Shown here: positions 23,533-36,677 of the stretch, in pieces
Position numbering within the stretch: the first letter of the stretch is position 1
Layout: every line of letters starts with the position of its first letter
The notes under the pieces: generated by a model
What the model was told of the DNA's origin: nothing
Seen by the model: the letters and a program-made list of their open reading frames with translations, nothing else
Database searches by the model: none
DNA from: Lutjanus erythropterus
Taxonomy: Eukaryota; Chordata; Actinopteri; Lutjaniformes; Lutjanidae
Direction: 5' to 3'
NCBI GenBank assembly: GCA_020091685.1
Contig: CM034613.1
Span: 16,884,932-16,948,931 of the forward strand
DNA: 64,000 nt
Program-made: the position numbers and the translations under genes

Positions 23533-24098
23533 TTAAAGGAAAAGTTCAGATTTTTCTTTTGAGTTGGTATGATGTACTCATCTATAGCCGGTGTATTACC
23601 TACAGTAGATGGTGGTCGGTATGACCCCGGTTTGGAGAAGCAGCTGGAGTACTGGTGTAGGAAGCTAAGCAATGCACTGCTGTGGACAGGGTCGACAGCA
23701 AAATGTGCTCTTGTCACCTCAACAGATCAATATCAGTTAAAGTGTTTTAATATGGAATAAATTCACCTGTTTACCTCGCCTTGACAGCCTCTTTTGACAG
23801 GACGCTGTCATTATATAAGCTGTTATATCACTCTCTCCAAAGCAAACATCAGAAAAGGCTGTCTGATGGCAAAACAAAGCATTGAAAGCATTCTAAATAT
23901 AGTGCACACTTAAAGTGATATTGATTTTTTTTAAGTACCCAAAATATATCTTGTTGCTGACGCAGTCCGCAGGAGTACAGTTCAGCTTCCTACACCGGTA
24001 CTCCTGCTGCTTCTCCAAACTGGAAGTGTGCCAGCTGCCCTCTACTGTAGTTAACTACATAGACCCTCACTTCAAAAAACCCAAACTATCCCTTTAAA
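23533..24098. mobile_element. Foldback-type element with long inverted ends, copy 3
   Basis: Starts TTAAAGGAAAAGTTCAGATT and ends AACCCAAACTATCCCTTTAA. Inverted halves again carry TTTGGAGAAGCAG and TGTGGACAGGGTC blocks. This copy is shorter than the other two because the internal region is largely missing. Confidence 0.7.
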
Positions 24099-24946
24099 GC
24101 AGAAATAACTGATTTTTTGTCCACATCGGGGCGGCAGAAATAAACTCTGAATGCTTCACTGACATTTTAAGATTAGAAATATATTGATTAAAGGCGCTTT
24201 AAGAAGACATGCAATGCATTTTAGGTAAAGACTCTTAATGTAAAAAAAACTTTTTGTTTGAAAACTCCACAGAGTAACACTTCAGATTTCAACACCCCAC
24301 ACTGACCTACAACAGTAAACGTGCTTTTGGTTTGAGTAAAAAAGCCGAGTCAGTCATCTTATATCTGAAAAGGAAGGGAAAGTTCACCACGCCTGACAGT
24401 TCCCAAAATGCAGAGTCACGGCTGCTGTCTGTTTTGGTTTTAGTGCAACTGAGCTCTGAACGCGTTTCAATACAAGCTTTGTTTGTTGTGCATATCAAGT
24501 ATCAAATCTTTAGTTTGGTTTCCACTGGGGGACTGCTAGTTCAGAAAAATACAGTATAAAGACAACAGCTACATGATCATTAACCGTGCATGAATCAACT
24601 GTGTACTATTAAATTCAGGCTGAATTCCTACTGCTGCATGTGTGTGAATATATCCTGAGGGCATGCTCAAGGGTTAGTAAACATCCTCAGTGATCTCAGA
24701 GACGGGATGACTAACCTGCTCTCCAGCTGACTTGGGCTGAGATCAAAGTGGGAAGTCGAACGACGTATGAGGAGTTCAAGTGTCAGTGGTTTCTTAAAGA
24801 GGAAGCAGTGGCTTTACCAGGACGACGCAGCAAATCCTGTTTCTGTGGCCTGAAATGGGAGGACGGAGAGGTGGAATGAAGCCACAGCACATAAATCTTC
24901 TGCACATACATGTACAGATAAGCATGAGAAATGTTTACATTTGGAG

Positions 24947-24988
24947 ACACACACACACACACACACACACTCACACACACACACACAG
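24947..24988. repeat. (CA)n microsatellite
   Basis: CA run with one T interruption. Confidence 0.9.
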
Positions 24989-25291
24989 ATGAAAGGGTGC
25001 TTTAGCCCTCAGCATTGTCTTGCAGACACAGGGGCGGTACAGTGAGCAACCTGATGAAACCTCCCTTTAAATAGGGGAAAGATGAGCGTGCTGGAGCGTG
25101 TCCTCAGCTAACACGTCTCTGATGTTTACAAAAACAAATGTCAGGGCTGCAATCCAACAATATGGAACAGAACATCCACGTACTAAACAGCTCCCATATG
25201 AAGAACTTTCACAGCAGAAGTGACATTTCAAGCAAATCTCTCTTCCTCAGACTACTGAAAGCTACAGCGAAACACCACCTTGAATATCAAT

Positions 25292-25956
25292 AAAGGATGC
25301 ACGACATTGGATTTTTCCATATCCAATATTACAATATTTTATAACTCATGCACAGATTTTTTCCATCTAATTGCAGAGAACATCAAGTGTCTTAATACCA
25401 ATACGCTTAAGTGACGTGATTTGTGACACTGTATCAAAACACTGTATCATGATACATGCAAAGATTTGTGATTGTGGTTTATTTTGTGTTGTGTTTAAAC
25501 CCTGACTGCTAAATATCAGTGTTGTTATCTATCTTCACTGTTCAGATTGAATAAAAAGCAGCCTTTTTTACTCAGATGTTATCCATGTGGTCGTGTGTTC
25601 TTTAAGCTATGAGATTAGATTTAAAAAATAAGATATCACCTTGCTAACAGTATCACTATATATCTTAAATATACTGAATTGTAACCTGTGTATCGTGAAA
25701 CATATTGAATCACCAGATTCTTTCCAGTGCACAGCCCTAGTCTCTCCTGTAGTGAATGCATGACCGACACTGAGCAATCATTGCATACAGCAACTTTGCT
25801 ATCTGTTTTGGAAACTTCACACTGCAAACATACTTGCATCACATGCAAATGAAAGAGTCATCTTATCGGCCTGTTATATCAATAGACATCATCGGTACTG
25901 ATATTTCATTTTAAAGCCGTCACCGGCCAATACTGATACCCTTGTGCATCCCTACA
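25292..25956. mobile_element. hAT-like non-autonomous element with nested repeat
   Basis: The left end AAGGATGCACGACATTGGAT and right end CCTTGTGCATCCCTAC form inverted termini of a common vertebrate non-autonomous hAT-type family. Inside, 25430-25735 (with GTATCATGATACATGCA and GTGCACAGCCCTAG) looks like a second, nested repeat. No transposase frame. Confidence 0.55.
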
Positions 25957-28900
25957 ATAAACCATATAAAGCTATGCATAAAATTAGAAAATGTAAATTT
26001 ACATTAATCAAATTGCAGGATGAATACACAATTGAATTCCCAAAAAAGGTTAAATGTCAAAGCTCCGGTGAAAGTCTTTAGGGGCTAAAGTACCCTGCAA
26101 ATTGAGTGAGAAAAGTTCACATTTTGGAGCATGGAGTCGCATACCTCAGAGCAGAGATGTGATGTTTTCACAAGACCAGCAAAAATAAAATTGATATCCC
26201 CACATATATATCTGTTGAGCAATGTAAAATTCCTATTATATAAGCACTCGTCTATCTAAAATGTAGATGGTAACAGAAACAGTACATGTTCATCTATTCC
26301 AGATGAATCATAAGTAAATGTATTAAATAAATATACAGTGTTTAAAGGTCAGATGACATGATTTTCAGCTGTATCTTTGTCTCTTGGGTCCCTGGGTGTA
26401 TTGCTGTATTGCTCCATTGTATATTGTCATGCGCCAGATAAATGTCAAACATGCATTTTTATATATTTTTCTAAGAACGTCCCAACTTTTACTTTCCCAG
26501 TGAAGTGTCAAAATCTTTTCCTGATGCATCACAGGGTGCAGAAAACCCATCTAATGAAATGTTACAAGAAATTTTGAGGGAACTGGGTTTCAACTTGGTC
26601 CGGATGAAGAGGATTTCATCTGAGCCAGTAAAAATCTAGTAAAAATTTAAATATTAGAGTTCTGCCCCAACATCCTTTCTCACACAGGACATCAAGTTAC
26701 ATGGTGAGAACTGAAGCAGGGTTGAAACTTTCAATCCAGAGGTCAGTGGAACAATTCCTTTCTGTCACAAAAGTACAGTCCTATTTAAAGTTAGATGAGA
26801 TTGTATTGTTCATGCTAAGTGTCCTTAGCTGTAGCAACCAAGAAAACAAAATGCTTTGTACTGTGACAGGCTGTTTGTGGTTTTATTGCTTGAAGGGTTT
26901 TTGTTTTTTAGCTATGACAAGGTTATGAAAACAGTGCAATGGATTGCATATTAATTGCATGTATGTAACTTTTAAAGCCAAATGTTTTGCAGTGGTTCCC
27001 AGCTTCATAGTAGGGACCCCCACAAGGAGTTGCAAGAAAAATTGACTTATGACAGTTAACAAGACAGGAATGCAGTAAAAGTTGCATATACCAAAACATA
27101 CAGCAGTCCAAATAGCGAGCTGGAGCCATAGACAATATATTAAATAGGTTGAAATCCTATTAAATATGGTAAGTATGGCTGAAGCGAGTTGTTTCCCCCT
27201 GCCCCCTCCTCCCAGGGCTCAAGGAAGCTCTGCAGGCTGCAGGAGCTCTGCAGGATGCGTGCAACATCGGAAACTGAAAATAACAAGTGACAAGTCTTAC
27301 ACTGTGAGCTGTTTATAACTGCCAATGTACAGCTAACTATGGCTGTCCTGAAAACAAAAGCCCACTGCTCCAAAAACACACACTCTGTACTTCTGAGTTA
27401 AGGGGCTGCCGCTCTCACTGCCTGCTAGACTCCATTAACATTTTGTTCCATTTAACTGTTATAAGCATCTATGGCTTCTATGAGGTTATTAATGATTGCT
27501 TTCAACTCATAAACAGACACTAATTTGGCAAACAGGGACACCAAGGTGGCAGCAGTGTTGTCAGACAAGCAAGGTTTCTTCTTAACATGTTTCCTTCTGA
27601 TCTTTCTGTCCTTCTGATGATCTCTGTTCATACATATTATCACATATTACATATTTCTCCTCTACAAAGACATCTCAGTAGTAAACAAGACATTACATTG
27701 TGTACATTTTCATTGTTTGTAAGTGAACAATTAAGAATACTAGTCCATTATGTCAAGATCAAGAAATAATTTTCGTGTGATCACATGAATGGAAAACAGA
27801 AATCTTTGCCCATGTCCTCTGTGACCTTCAGTAATGAAGCGCTGCAGCTTAACAAAAACTGCATTTCTTCAGCAATTGAGTGTTGTAGCTAACAAAATGT
27901 TCAGATATTTTCATCTTTTAAGTTTCAGCAGACGAGAAACTTCAAAAGCTGAGAATGCCTGAAGCTTTTTAAGTTTCAGTGGAGGGGTTACCGAGTTCAA
28001 CGCTGCACCACCCCTTGCCTGCAAGACACACCAGAGGGCTAAAAAACACATCTCACATAGAGGCTATCCTGAGCAGATGTCCACAATCTGCATGCTGCAA
28101 AGTTCAGTCTATGTCTACAAGATGAAAGCAGGGGAAGGATTCAGAGAGTTATGTTGACAAGTGATGTTGGACAGTTGTATAGTCGTCTGACATGTCTAAT
28201 GTAACAGAATGGGTGGATCCATCGAGTATCAAATGACAGAAATGAGGTTTCATCGCCCGAAGTCTGACAGACGGGCCTGCTTCAGATCCATGAAGCAGCC
28301 GCACTGAGCTATAATAAGCATGTTTGTGTGAGCAGTGAAACACTGCTGAGTCACATAAACTGTCCATGGGCACACACAAGAGATAAAGTGCTAAAAAAAG
28401 GAGTTAGATAGGTGAAGGCCTCAGATGAGAGTTACGTTTACAATCAGTTTGATGCGCAATAAACTGCTGGCAAAATATGGTTGTGTAACAGGAAAGAAAA
28501 AGGCAAAGGAGAAGAGGAAGAGAGGGTTCGGAGTGTGGACGTTGCCAAAGGAGACTGGAAAGGATAGGTGGAAAATCATCTGGGAGGGGTGCCTGATACG
28601 GTGCGGAGGAGGGAGGGGGGACGGACGGCTGGTTTTTCCACTGCCAGAGCGAGAGGACGGCTAAATCAAATTAATTAGCTCCTTCATCTCCAGGCAGCTA
28701 CTCAGGCATGCTGTACTGGCGAAGAGAGACAGTCGGAGGGAGTGGGGTGGAGAGGGGGGGCTGTAGGCACAAGAGAATGGGAGAAAGCGAGATAGGACAT
28801 GGTGGAGGGGTGAAAAGCCTGCTGTGTATGTGCGCCATTCAGGAGGACGGGCAGCGGAGGGAGGGGAGGGGTGCATAATTCTCTGATAAGCGTGAGGGTT

Positions 28901-29611
28901 GTTTTGCTGGAGCCTCTGTTCAGCCATGAGGAGGAGGAGGAGGAGGAAGTGGCTGCATGTTGGCTGACGCCGTGTGCTGCTGCGCTTCGGGGCGATGGTA
29001 CTTCCTGTTTCTAGACAGCCTGTATTTTGAGGGCACTGTAAACAACCCTGCTTTTCTGCACGCCTCCTTAAATAGCACACAGAGACACTTCAATCACAAC
29101 CTCCCGGAAACACGCGGAGCCGAAAAAGTCTTGCAAAGACAAAGATAAAGAAAAGTACAAAGGGCTTTTGTGCAACGGCAACATACGGTAAACCTATCCT
29201 GTGATCAAAACTAAAATATAATAGTCGCAGTGACATCAGAAGAAAACGAAAAGAGGAGAGGTAAAAAGGGAACAGAAAGAAGAAAGTGAGGCAGATGGTC
29301 AGAGGCAATGGCATCGTGCCAGGGGAAACAAAACAGCAGCACAGCAGAGAAACTAAACACAAAAAAGTAAGAAAAGAGGCAGGGCGAGTGGTACGGTCAG
29401 CACAGAGCCACTGCAGGCAGCATGTGGCCATCTCTGAGGCTTAGTGTGCAAGAGACAGAGAGCAAGGGAGGGAAGATGAGAAGAGGGAGTTCGAGAAAAT
29501 GTAGAGAAGATCTGAGTATAAGTGGGAGGTTCAGACAATTCAGGAGACAGTTGTGTGAGGGAGGAAAAGCAATCATGCGACTACAAGGGTGGACTGCACA
29601 CAGAAAAGAGG
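25957..29611. other. Non-coding stretch of the presumed zbtb4 intron
   Basis: AT-rich to about 28400, then purine-rich and GC-richer at 28480-29550. I recognise no gene, RNA or named repeat. The GC-richer part (28660-29130) might be a conserved non-coding element. Confidence 0.35.
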
Positions 29612-30698
29612 TACACTCTCAGAAATAAAGGTGCTAACTAGAACCATACAGGGTTCTTCGGCCAGCCCACGCTTCCACCAGTTTTGAGTGGAACCATTGT
29701 AATTGATCATCATCAACAGAGGGCGATGCACAATGCACAACGACCCGTAGAACAAGACACACCCATGGAAAACCTGCTGTGTTTTTGGTTCTAGCTGGGA
29801 ACCAACTTTTCAGCTTCCGAACCAGTTTATTTTAGGGGTTAATACTCAGAACCGTTCAATATTAGGTGCTTGAACTGGAACAGGGACAGTTCCATGTTGA
29901 TGGAAAAGGCCTATGAAGGGGTTATGCCTAGAGCCCTCTCTGAAAGGTTCTACTGGGAACCCTTGTATGGTGCAATGGTTCCACCCAGAACCATCTCTGG
30001 GAGTTCTAAAATGCTAAAAGGAACTCACCAAGGAGGTTCTACCAAGAACTGCTTTATATTTTAAGGGTTTCATATAGAATCCATAAAAGGTTCTACCAGA
30101 AACCAAAAAAGTGTTCTCCTGTAGGACCAAGCCAAAGAACCCATATGGTTGTAGATGAAACCCTTGGAATATAAAAGGCTTCTTGGTAGAACCCCTGTGT
30201 GGCTTCCCACCCAGGGGAATCGAAAATAGCGTTTTTATCAGGGTTTCACAGGAAACCCTCTTGTCTTCTGGGGGTTCTTTGAAGAACGTATCATATTCTA
30301 CAGATCAGGCAAAAAATATGAATCACATATATTGTGGTCATTTGTCATTTTAACAACCTGTGTTACAGTTAGCAATGTTGAAATTGAGAAAACATTCAAA
30401 AAATTTTAAAGAGGAAAGAACTTTAAGAACAGGACAGGTCGTGTGGGTCCCCAGGGAACAGGTCAAAAGTGAGAGTAGAACCAATGGAATCAGCAACATG
30501 ACAAACAGGACACAAGCTTTCAATAATCCTTGAAGAACTCTTTCTTCCAAAAAAGGTTCTTTGAAAAAAGGGTCTTAATGGAAACTTAGTCTTTCATATA
30601 ACCCTTGACAAACCCTTTCTTCAGAAGCAGATGGCTCTGAGTAGAACCTCAGCCCTTTAAAAAGAATTCTTTTGGAACCCTTGTTTCTAAGAGTGTAG
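29612..30698. mobile_element. ACTCTTAGAA-ended element rich in GAACC(CTT) motifs, copy 2
   Basis: The ends are TACACTCTCAGAAATAAAGG and the inverted CTTGTTTCTAAGAGTGTA. The interior repeats GGTTCTACCAAGAAC-like words. A segment at about 29760-29880 with AGAACC/GGAACC words resembles sequence at about 20100-20310 and may be a separate nested repeat. Confidence 0.65.
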
Positions 30699-33049
30699 GC
30701 CAAGTTAATTTACAATGAAAAGTGAAAAAAATAAGCCTCCCACAAGCTTAACAATGAGTGAGAGGAGCATGATAGGGTGTATAGGAGACTGAATGACTGT
30801 GCCAGAGGTCAAAACCTTGGGGGAAGAGTGCAGTGGACAGCTCAGTGCAGCGGCATCGCCCAGACGAGACTTGGCTGCACCGCGAGAACCCCAGATTAGC
30901 ACTAAGCCGATTGCAACGCGAGGTGGGATCAAGAGCAATTAATTTAGCACCCAGATAGTTCCAGGAAGAGGCTGAAAGAACCTTAACAAAACGTAGATCT
31001 CCTGCAAAAACTCTGGTGTATCGTCTGAGTCAAATACTAGCTGACTTAACATTCCTACTCCCGTCTGCTCTCTACAAACGAGCTGCCTACAAAGAGTCCT
31101 GTGTAAAAGAGAGTAGACGAGAATTTGGAAAGGTCTGAAAGGGTGTGTGGATGATAAAAGGAAGGATAAAAGAAAGATGAAGACGCTTGGCAGGGGCTGA
31201 CGTGAGCCAAAACAAACACCCAAAGAACAGGACATTCTCTCGCGGACAGAAATGGGCCGGCCTGTTCCAAAGGACTCTCACAGAGAGCATGCCTCTGACC
31301 CTGCGTCACCCATTTTTATTACAAAACAACATCCTGGTCCATAACTTAAGGGGAAATACAGCTCAAAACAGATTATTTCTTGTTCATACAACATCAGACG
31401 ATTCGGTCTGATCTTGAGTGCATTAAATACACGCAAAACTGCCATGACAATACCAATTTCCATGCAGGTTTTTTTTATCTATTATTTGATGGTGCACATT
31501 AAGTGGATACTGTAGACTGTGGATAGTAAGGCCCCAAAAATCTCCATTTTATGGTCCGCAGGGATGTTTTATCCAATGAACAGCATCACAGTCTGCAAGT
31601 CATGTTGGTTTTGGTTTTCAGTTTTTTGAGAAAATTATTCACGCTCATAAACAGTGGCTGCCTTGTTTTGGAAAATCAGTTGTACACTGTAAAAATAAGC
31701 AAATTGTTTTAACTTACGAAAAATTAAAATATTGCATTGGCACCAAGACAATATGCGAAACTGATCCCGGTGATTTGTTTTTGTCACATTTTAAATGTAG
31801 AATGTTTCATTCAAAATATAAAAAAGACAGGTTTTAGGAGAGTTTTACTGATCAAACAATGCATGCTGGGAAGTCTGCTAATATGCTGATCATGTTTCTT
31901 TACAAACTTCATTTAATAAGTTGATTGGACTCTGTACAGTACATCAGTTCATTATTTCAAGTCAAAAGACTTCAAGTTAGAGGAACTAAAACTTTAAAAG
32001 TTCTTAAGTGTTCTACATATAAATACTAGAAATGTTAAGTTTATTTACTTGAATAAAAACTTGTATATTTGCATCAAGTTAATGAGTAAATAGTAGTTTA
32101 ATGCACCTCTATGACTTTGACAGAATGTTTTTGTTAAATTGGACATCAGGCGTAATGGCTATTTAGCTCAATACATCTAATGAGGTTGCTTTTTTTTAAT
32201 GTGGGCAGTTCAAGTTTAGGCTTTCTGATTGTAAATAGGATCAAAAATAGTCTGCTCCTCCCACCATGCTTTGCATCTGCTCATCTGTCTCTCCCTCCCT
32301 CCCTGTTCGCCTACTTTATTGTGCTACAAAGCTCCCCCCTTCCCGAGCTCCCCACCAACCCCTGAAAACACACTGTCAGGCGCTGACAACACCAGACAAG
32401 AGCTCCCCCTAGATACACCAGTCCTCACCCCTTCCAGGAATTAATTTCTCAGGAGGGCAAACACATGCTGCTACATGTATGTATATGAATATATGAACTG
32501 CTGAGGTAAGAGCACAGTGTTATAGCTGATTGTACCTATAGTCTGAACTATTTTTCAACAAACGCTACTTCACTGTGATGCCTTCTCTAAGGGAGCAACT
32601 ACTATGAATCACCTATAGCTACCTGCCCATACAGATCCTGCAATAAATGTCCAACTGCCCATACCATAACTGTTCTTCAGACAAAACCAAATATTTCCTA
32701 ATGTTACATGTGCAAGTCTCATCAGATTTGATTTCAGACTTTTTCAGCACTTTTTGATACCCACTGGAATGAATTAGAATGGAAAATATGACAAATTCCA
32801 TCAATGAAATAAAGAAACATTCAGGCTAATCTCCACATATCAGATGTGGAGATTACTCAGAAGGTTAAGTAACAGTGGGTTTCTCACTAGTGCAACAAAC
32901 TCCTCAAAATGGATTTAAGACACGAAACGATTAAATCATAGGCCTATTCGATGGCGCTGAGGGCCTTGAAAGTATGAGTCATAGTTTCATACAGGCTTTT
33001 CCAGCTTTTGCAAACATCTGGCCCGCAGTCAACTACGTTAAAATTGCAG
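30699..33049. other. Non-coding, AT-rich from 31.4 kb
   Basis: No gene seen. ACACTGTAAAAATAAGC at 31684 resembles the terminal sequence of another fish DNA-transposon family, but a matching second end was not found. Confidence 0.35.
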
Positions 33050-33425
33050 AGCAGTGGTGGAAGAGAAAATCAGACGCTTTACTGCAGTAAAAATGTAAAA
33101 ACCCTCAGCTGCAAGTTCAAGCTTTACTCTAGTATATAAAAATACCCAAGTGTACAATATTAACTGCAGCAAATGGCTTGTTTACTTAATGAAGTGATTA
33201 TCATTGATTTTTTTTAACACATAAGCAGCATTTTACAATTAAAGTACGAGTAAGGATGAGCGAATTTTGGCAACTTTTTAGTATCTATTTTAAAATCAAC
33301 AACAAAAAACACCTTTTCAAGAATGTTTTGCAAGTAAAAATCAAAATCTGCAAAATAATTAGTAAGTATGACATAAATGTAAGAGTAGAAATTGCAATAT
33401 TTCTCCTTTGAAATGTATCACCTGT
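33050..33425. mobile_element. CAGTGGTGGAA-type element, fragment
   Basis: GCAGTGGTGGAAGAGAAAAT followed by TTACTGCAGTAAAAATGTAA and AT-rich sequence matches the terminal region of the family seen at 9265 and 53718. The opposite terminus is not clear. Confidence 0.5.
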
Positions 33426-35437
33426 ATTTATATGTATCAACATAAAATGGAAATACCATTAAAAAAAAAAGTTCTGAAAATAAATAAATGTAGGCTTCTT
33501 TGACTGCACTGATGCATACACACAATGTACCTTGAAGACAATTATGTGTATATATAGAAACTATAAGTGCATTTAGGCTTTACAATTATTTTTACCTGTA
33601 TTGATCTAAAAAGGTGCAGTATTTTACAAGAAGTCCCCAGACTGAGAATAAATTTCACAAAGTCCCACAAAGTCAGAAAAGAGGTCTGATAGGTTAACAT
33701 TTCATGGATGTGCTTTATAAACAGTGCTACAATAATCAGATTTTTACAACTATTAAAATCATTACTATGAATTCCTACCAAATTACAGACGCCATCGGCC
33801 CTCTATGCACTAACCTTCTTGGAGCAGTAGAGGGAGCACATTGGACAGTCTTGTGGGACTCTCTTCCGCATTGAAAAATGCGGTTGTGCAATATCTTTGC
33901 AACGCTGAACATTCTCAATATGAGCCAGAGGAGGGAGCCAGCTGGTCAATAATGAATCCTTTGTATAGTCATGGTATTGCATGGCACATGGTGAACAAAG
34001 TGATTTACTGTCACATTCTTGCATGCATTTCAAACCTGGCATGCACACATTTTTTTTTATTTCATTAGAATAAAACAAAGCATGTTAAAAACAAAACATG
34101 CTTTAACTCCATATAAGGATACTGCAGATGTGGCACATCTTTGCTTCTGGCCTTGAATGATGCCTTCCTCTGCTGGACCTGCCAAAAAGAGATGATGGCA
34201 AAGGGGCATGTTGATGCCGGTAACAGCACATAAACACTAAACTTTCCCATTTAACATGACTTTAAAATCATCTTTATTTAATTGCCAATGAATAAAAACA
34301 GAGCCACAGTCCATCATGTTGGTTCAGTGTCTTTATTTAAACAAAAGGCAGTACAATTTGTACACAAAATGTGACAAAATGTTTGAACAGTCCTTACATG
34401 TAATAAACACTATATCAAAATGAGATTATGCAATCATAGCAGTCAGATAAGGAGAGGTGGCTCCAACACTGTCTAGCTTTTACTCACTTCTTTAAATGCA
34501 TTAAGCAAAAAAAAAAAAAAAGAAAGAAAAAAAGTACAAAGGGTCAACAGAAAGATATTTAAACACCTTGTGTAAAGACAACAACACTGCTTGAATGGGG
34601 CGACAGAGACTTATGGCTCTCAAAGGACCATATATTAACACAATGTACCATTCTGCCATTGAACATTTAGATTAACACCAGCCACACGTTACTTGTTCCC
34701 TTCCCTTGGGCACAACTAACGAGAGCTAACCGGATATATCTATTGTGTAACAAGCTAATGGTATTTCCTAGTCCTTGAAAACGAGATTAATACTTTAACT
34801 ACAATACCCAACACTGCAAGTAATCAAAAGATTGAGAAAAATGTGTTGTATGTTCACTGTCATAACCACTGTAAAAACAGGCCGTACAAAACATCATCTT
34901 CGACTAAACAGTAAGCTTACTCTTCCAATAACAGACTAATATGCACGTAGTTGGCTAATGGCTAGCAAAATGGCTTCAACTTCGACACCGACGAAGAGTC
35001 AAGACTGCCAGAATACTGGCTAGCAAACTTCCAAGCAGAGTTCCGACACTTTACGTACCATCACATTAAATTTAGTAAGTTAAAACATTCACATAGCCGT
35101 TCCTTGTTTTGACACGGATCTCTTCTGGCTTTCTACTGAAAATGCGCAGCTATGTGGCCGGTGAAGTTAGCCAACAAGAATATTCCAGACTCCATCTTTC
35201 TCGTTCACAACAAGAAGCATTCGTCAAACACCGCCATGTTGGGCGCTAATGGCGTCTAGCTAAGCCAGTTATAATACCCTTAAATTTTAGTAATCAAAGC
35301 GACGTTAATGTACAATATATATATATATACACAACTGCCACAGTATACTACAGTACTAATATTAACACAGGAGCTGGCCAGCAAAACCAGATATTTAAAC
35401 GGCTAATGATTAACTAGCTAGTAAGCAGCTAGCTCAC
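33426..35437. other. Non-coding stretch before the promoter region
   Basis: No protein gene recognised. On the minus strand an AATAAA (plus positions 34331-34336) sits in a context that looks like a transcript 3' end, so a short non-coding transcript starting at the CCAAT-rich segment and ending near 34318 is possible. A short AT run lies at 35318-35330. Confidence 0.3.
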
Positions 35438-35470
35438 CGTTGTATTAGTTTCTTTTCCTAGGATGGCGAT
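35438..35470 (-). other. zbtb4: Candidate zbtb4 first (non-coding) exon with splice donor
   Basis: On the minus strand the sequence ACAACG|GTGAGC gives a strong donor after base 35438, directly downstream of a CCAAT-rich segment (35498-35544). A short 5' UTR exon starting about 35460-35480 and spliced to the acceptor at 6308, or to intermediate exons, would give zbtb4 the head-to-head position relative to polr2a that it has in human. The exact start is not visible; RNA evidence is lacking, so this is inference from motif quality and synteny. Confidence 0.35.
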
Positions 35471-35622
35471 GGAATGACCCGCCCTGCTCTGCCTCTGATT
35501 GGCTTATACTCGTTGCCAACATTGGTTTGTGGCAAGATGATTGGTAGAATGGGTTAAGAACAATACTGTAAGCCAACCAGATGTGGAGTATGGCGGGTTA
35601 TTCCTTCGCCATCCTGGCAAAA
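35453..35622. promoter_or_regulatory. Palindromic CCAAT-rich promoter candidate between zbtb4 and polr2a
   Basis: Two arms of 31 bases (35453-35483 and 35592-35622) are inverted copies with four mismatches, each carrying AGGATGGCGA and an ACCCGCC core; the similarity continues loosely inward. Between them are three ATTGG boxes (35498-35502, 35521-35525, 35540-35544), that is CCAAT boxes on the minus strand, and a nested TTGCCA/TGGCAA pair. Repeated CCAAT boxes are typical NF-Y sites of housekeeping promoters, and ATGGCG resembles a YY1 core. The orientation favours minus-strand transcription (zbtb4). A small inverted-repeat transposon is the alternative. Confidence 0.5.
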
Positions 35623-36677
35623 AAAGTGTCGTCACGTAACATTAAGTACAAAGCTAAACCATCAAGCTACTTTACCTTACAAAAAGACGTCTTCTGAGCT
35701 CAATAGCCCAAAATATCCTATGCTGCAATCGACACTACAGGTTGTACGAAAATGTCGAGTGTTTAAAATGAGAGATACAGCAGGGAACATACCTCGTTGT
35801 CGACAAAGTAACGTTAGTCCTACATTAAGCTAACCGGATCACCGACTGCAACGTTAAGAAGGCAAAATTTCACCGCTGGTACTTCAAACATAATCAGCTG
35901 GCCACGAGATAGCTTGTAATAACTCCACTTTGGAATAATTCAAGTTAGTGACCAATTGAATATATAGTTAAGTAACATTATTTAACCGCCAAAACCATGG
36001 CATTTCAGACTGCCTTCGAAACGTGGCCTACGACAATGTTTTAATTTTAACAAAAACATTTAAAACGTAAGAACAAGTGAACGACAAAAGTAGACACAAA
36101 TTACAAAAAGAACATTAATATGTAAAAATAGCCCAAAACACTTGAAAAACAAGCTTTAAATAAGCACTTAAGGCTTCCCCGAGTCTTTCCTGTGGGGCGT
36201 AGGGAAAATCCAGTCCACTGGCCGGCCATCACATGTAGGTGAGTCCGAGGATTGCAACAAAGTCCCAGAGATCCAAAAATGCAGAGGACGAAAAAACACG
36301 AGTCGATGTGGTTTTAAAAGTGGCTCGGAAATAATCCATTACACAGAGTTTCAACAGGAAAATATTATGTATTTAGACAATTTCCCCCTGTTTGATTAAA
36401 GGTCTTAATAGGCCTCAGCCCTGAGCCTCTTTTCTTAGAGCCCAGGCTGATCTACAGCGAGACGAACGGGAGAAGAGGGATTTTTTTTATTTTTGCTCTG
36501 AGGGAAGAAATCCACATCGGCCACGTTCGGCAAACATCGGAAGCAGGGCGGGTTTTGTTAAAATTATTCTAAGAAGGTTCCTTTCTTCGGAGCCATTGGG
36601 CCTCTCCTTCCTGCTGCTCAATATTAATAAGAAAAGAGACAAATCGAGAGGATTTTAATTGAATATTCATATTTTGC

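Noticed and set aside
24947..24988. CRISPR-like or other regular array in CA-rich stretches
   Set aside because: Simple dinucleotide microsatellite without spacers; the organism is a vertebrate.
33803..34078. Cysteine-containing 91-codon minus frame with a GTTAGT donor-like end
   Set aside because: No recognised domain and no convincing acceptor upstream; may be chance or part of a non-coding transcript.
36140..36330. Minus-strand 36-codon frame ending DLWDFVAILGLTYM
   Set aside because: Looks protein-like at first sight, but it is very short, has no recognised homologue and no splice signals; treated as chance.
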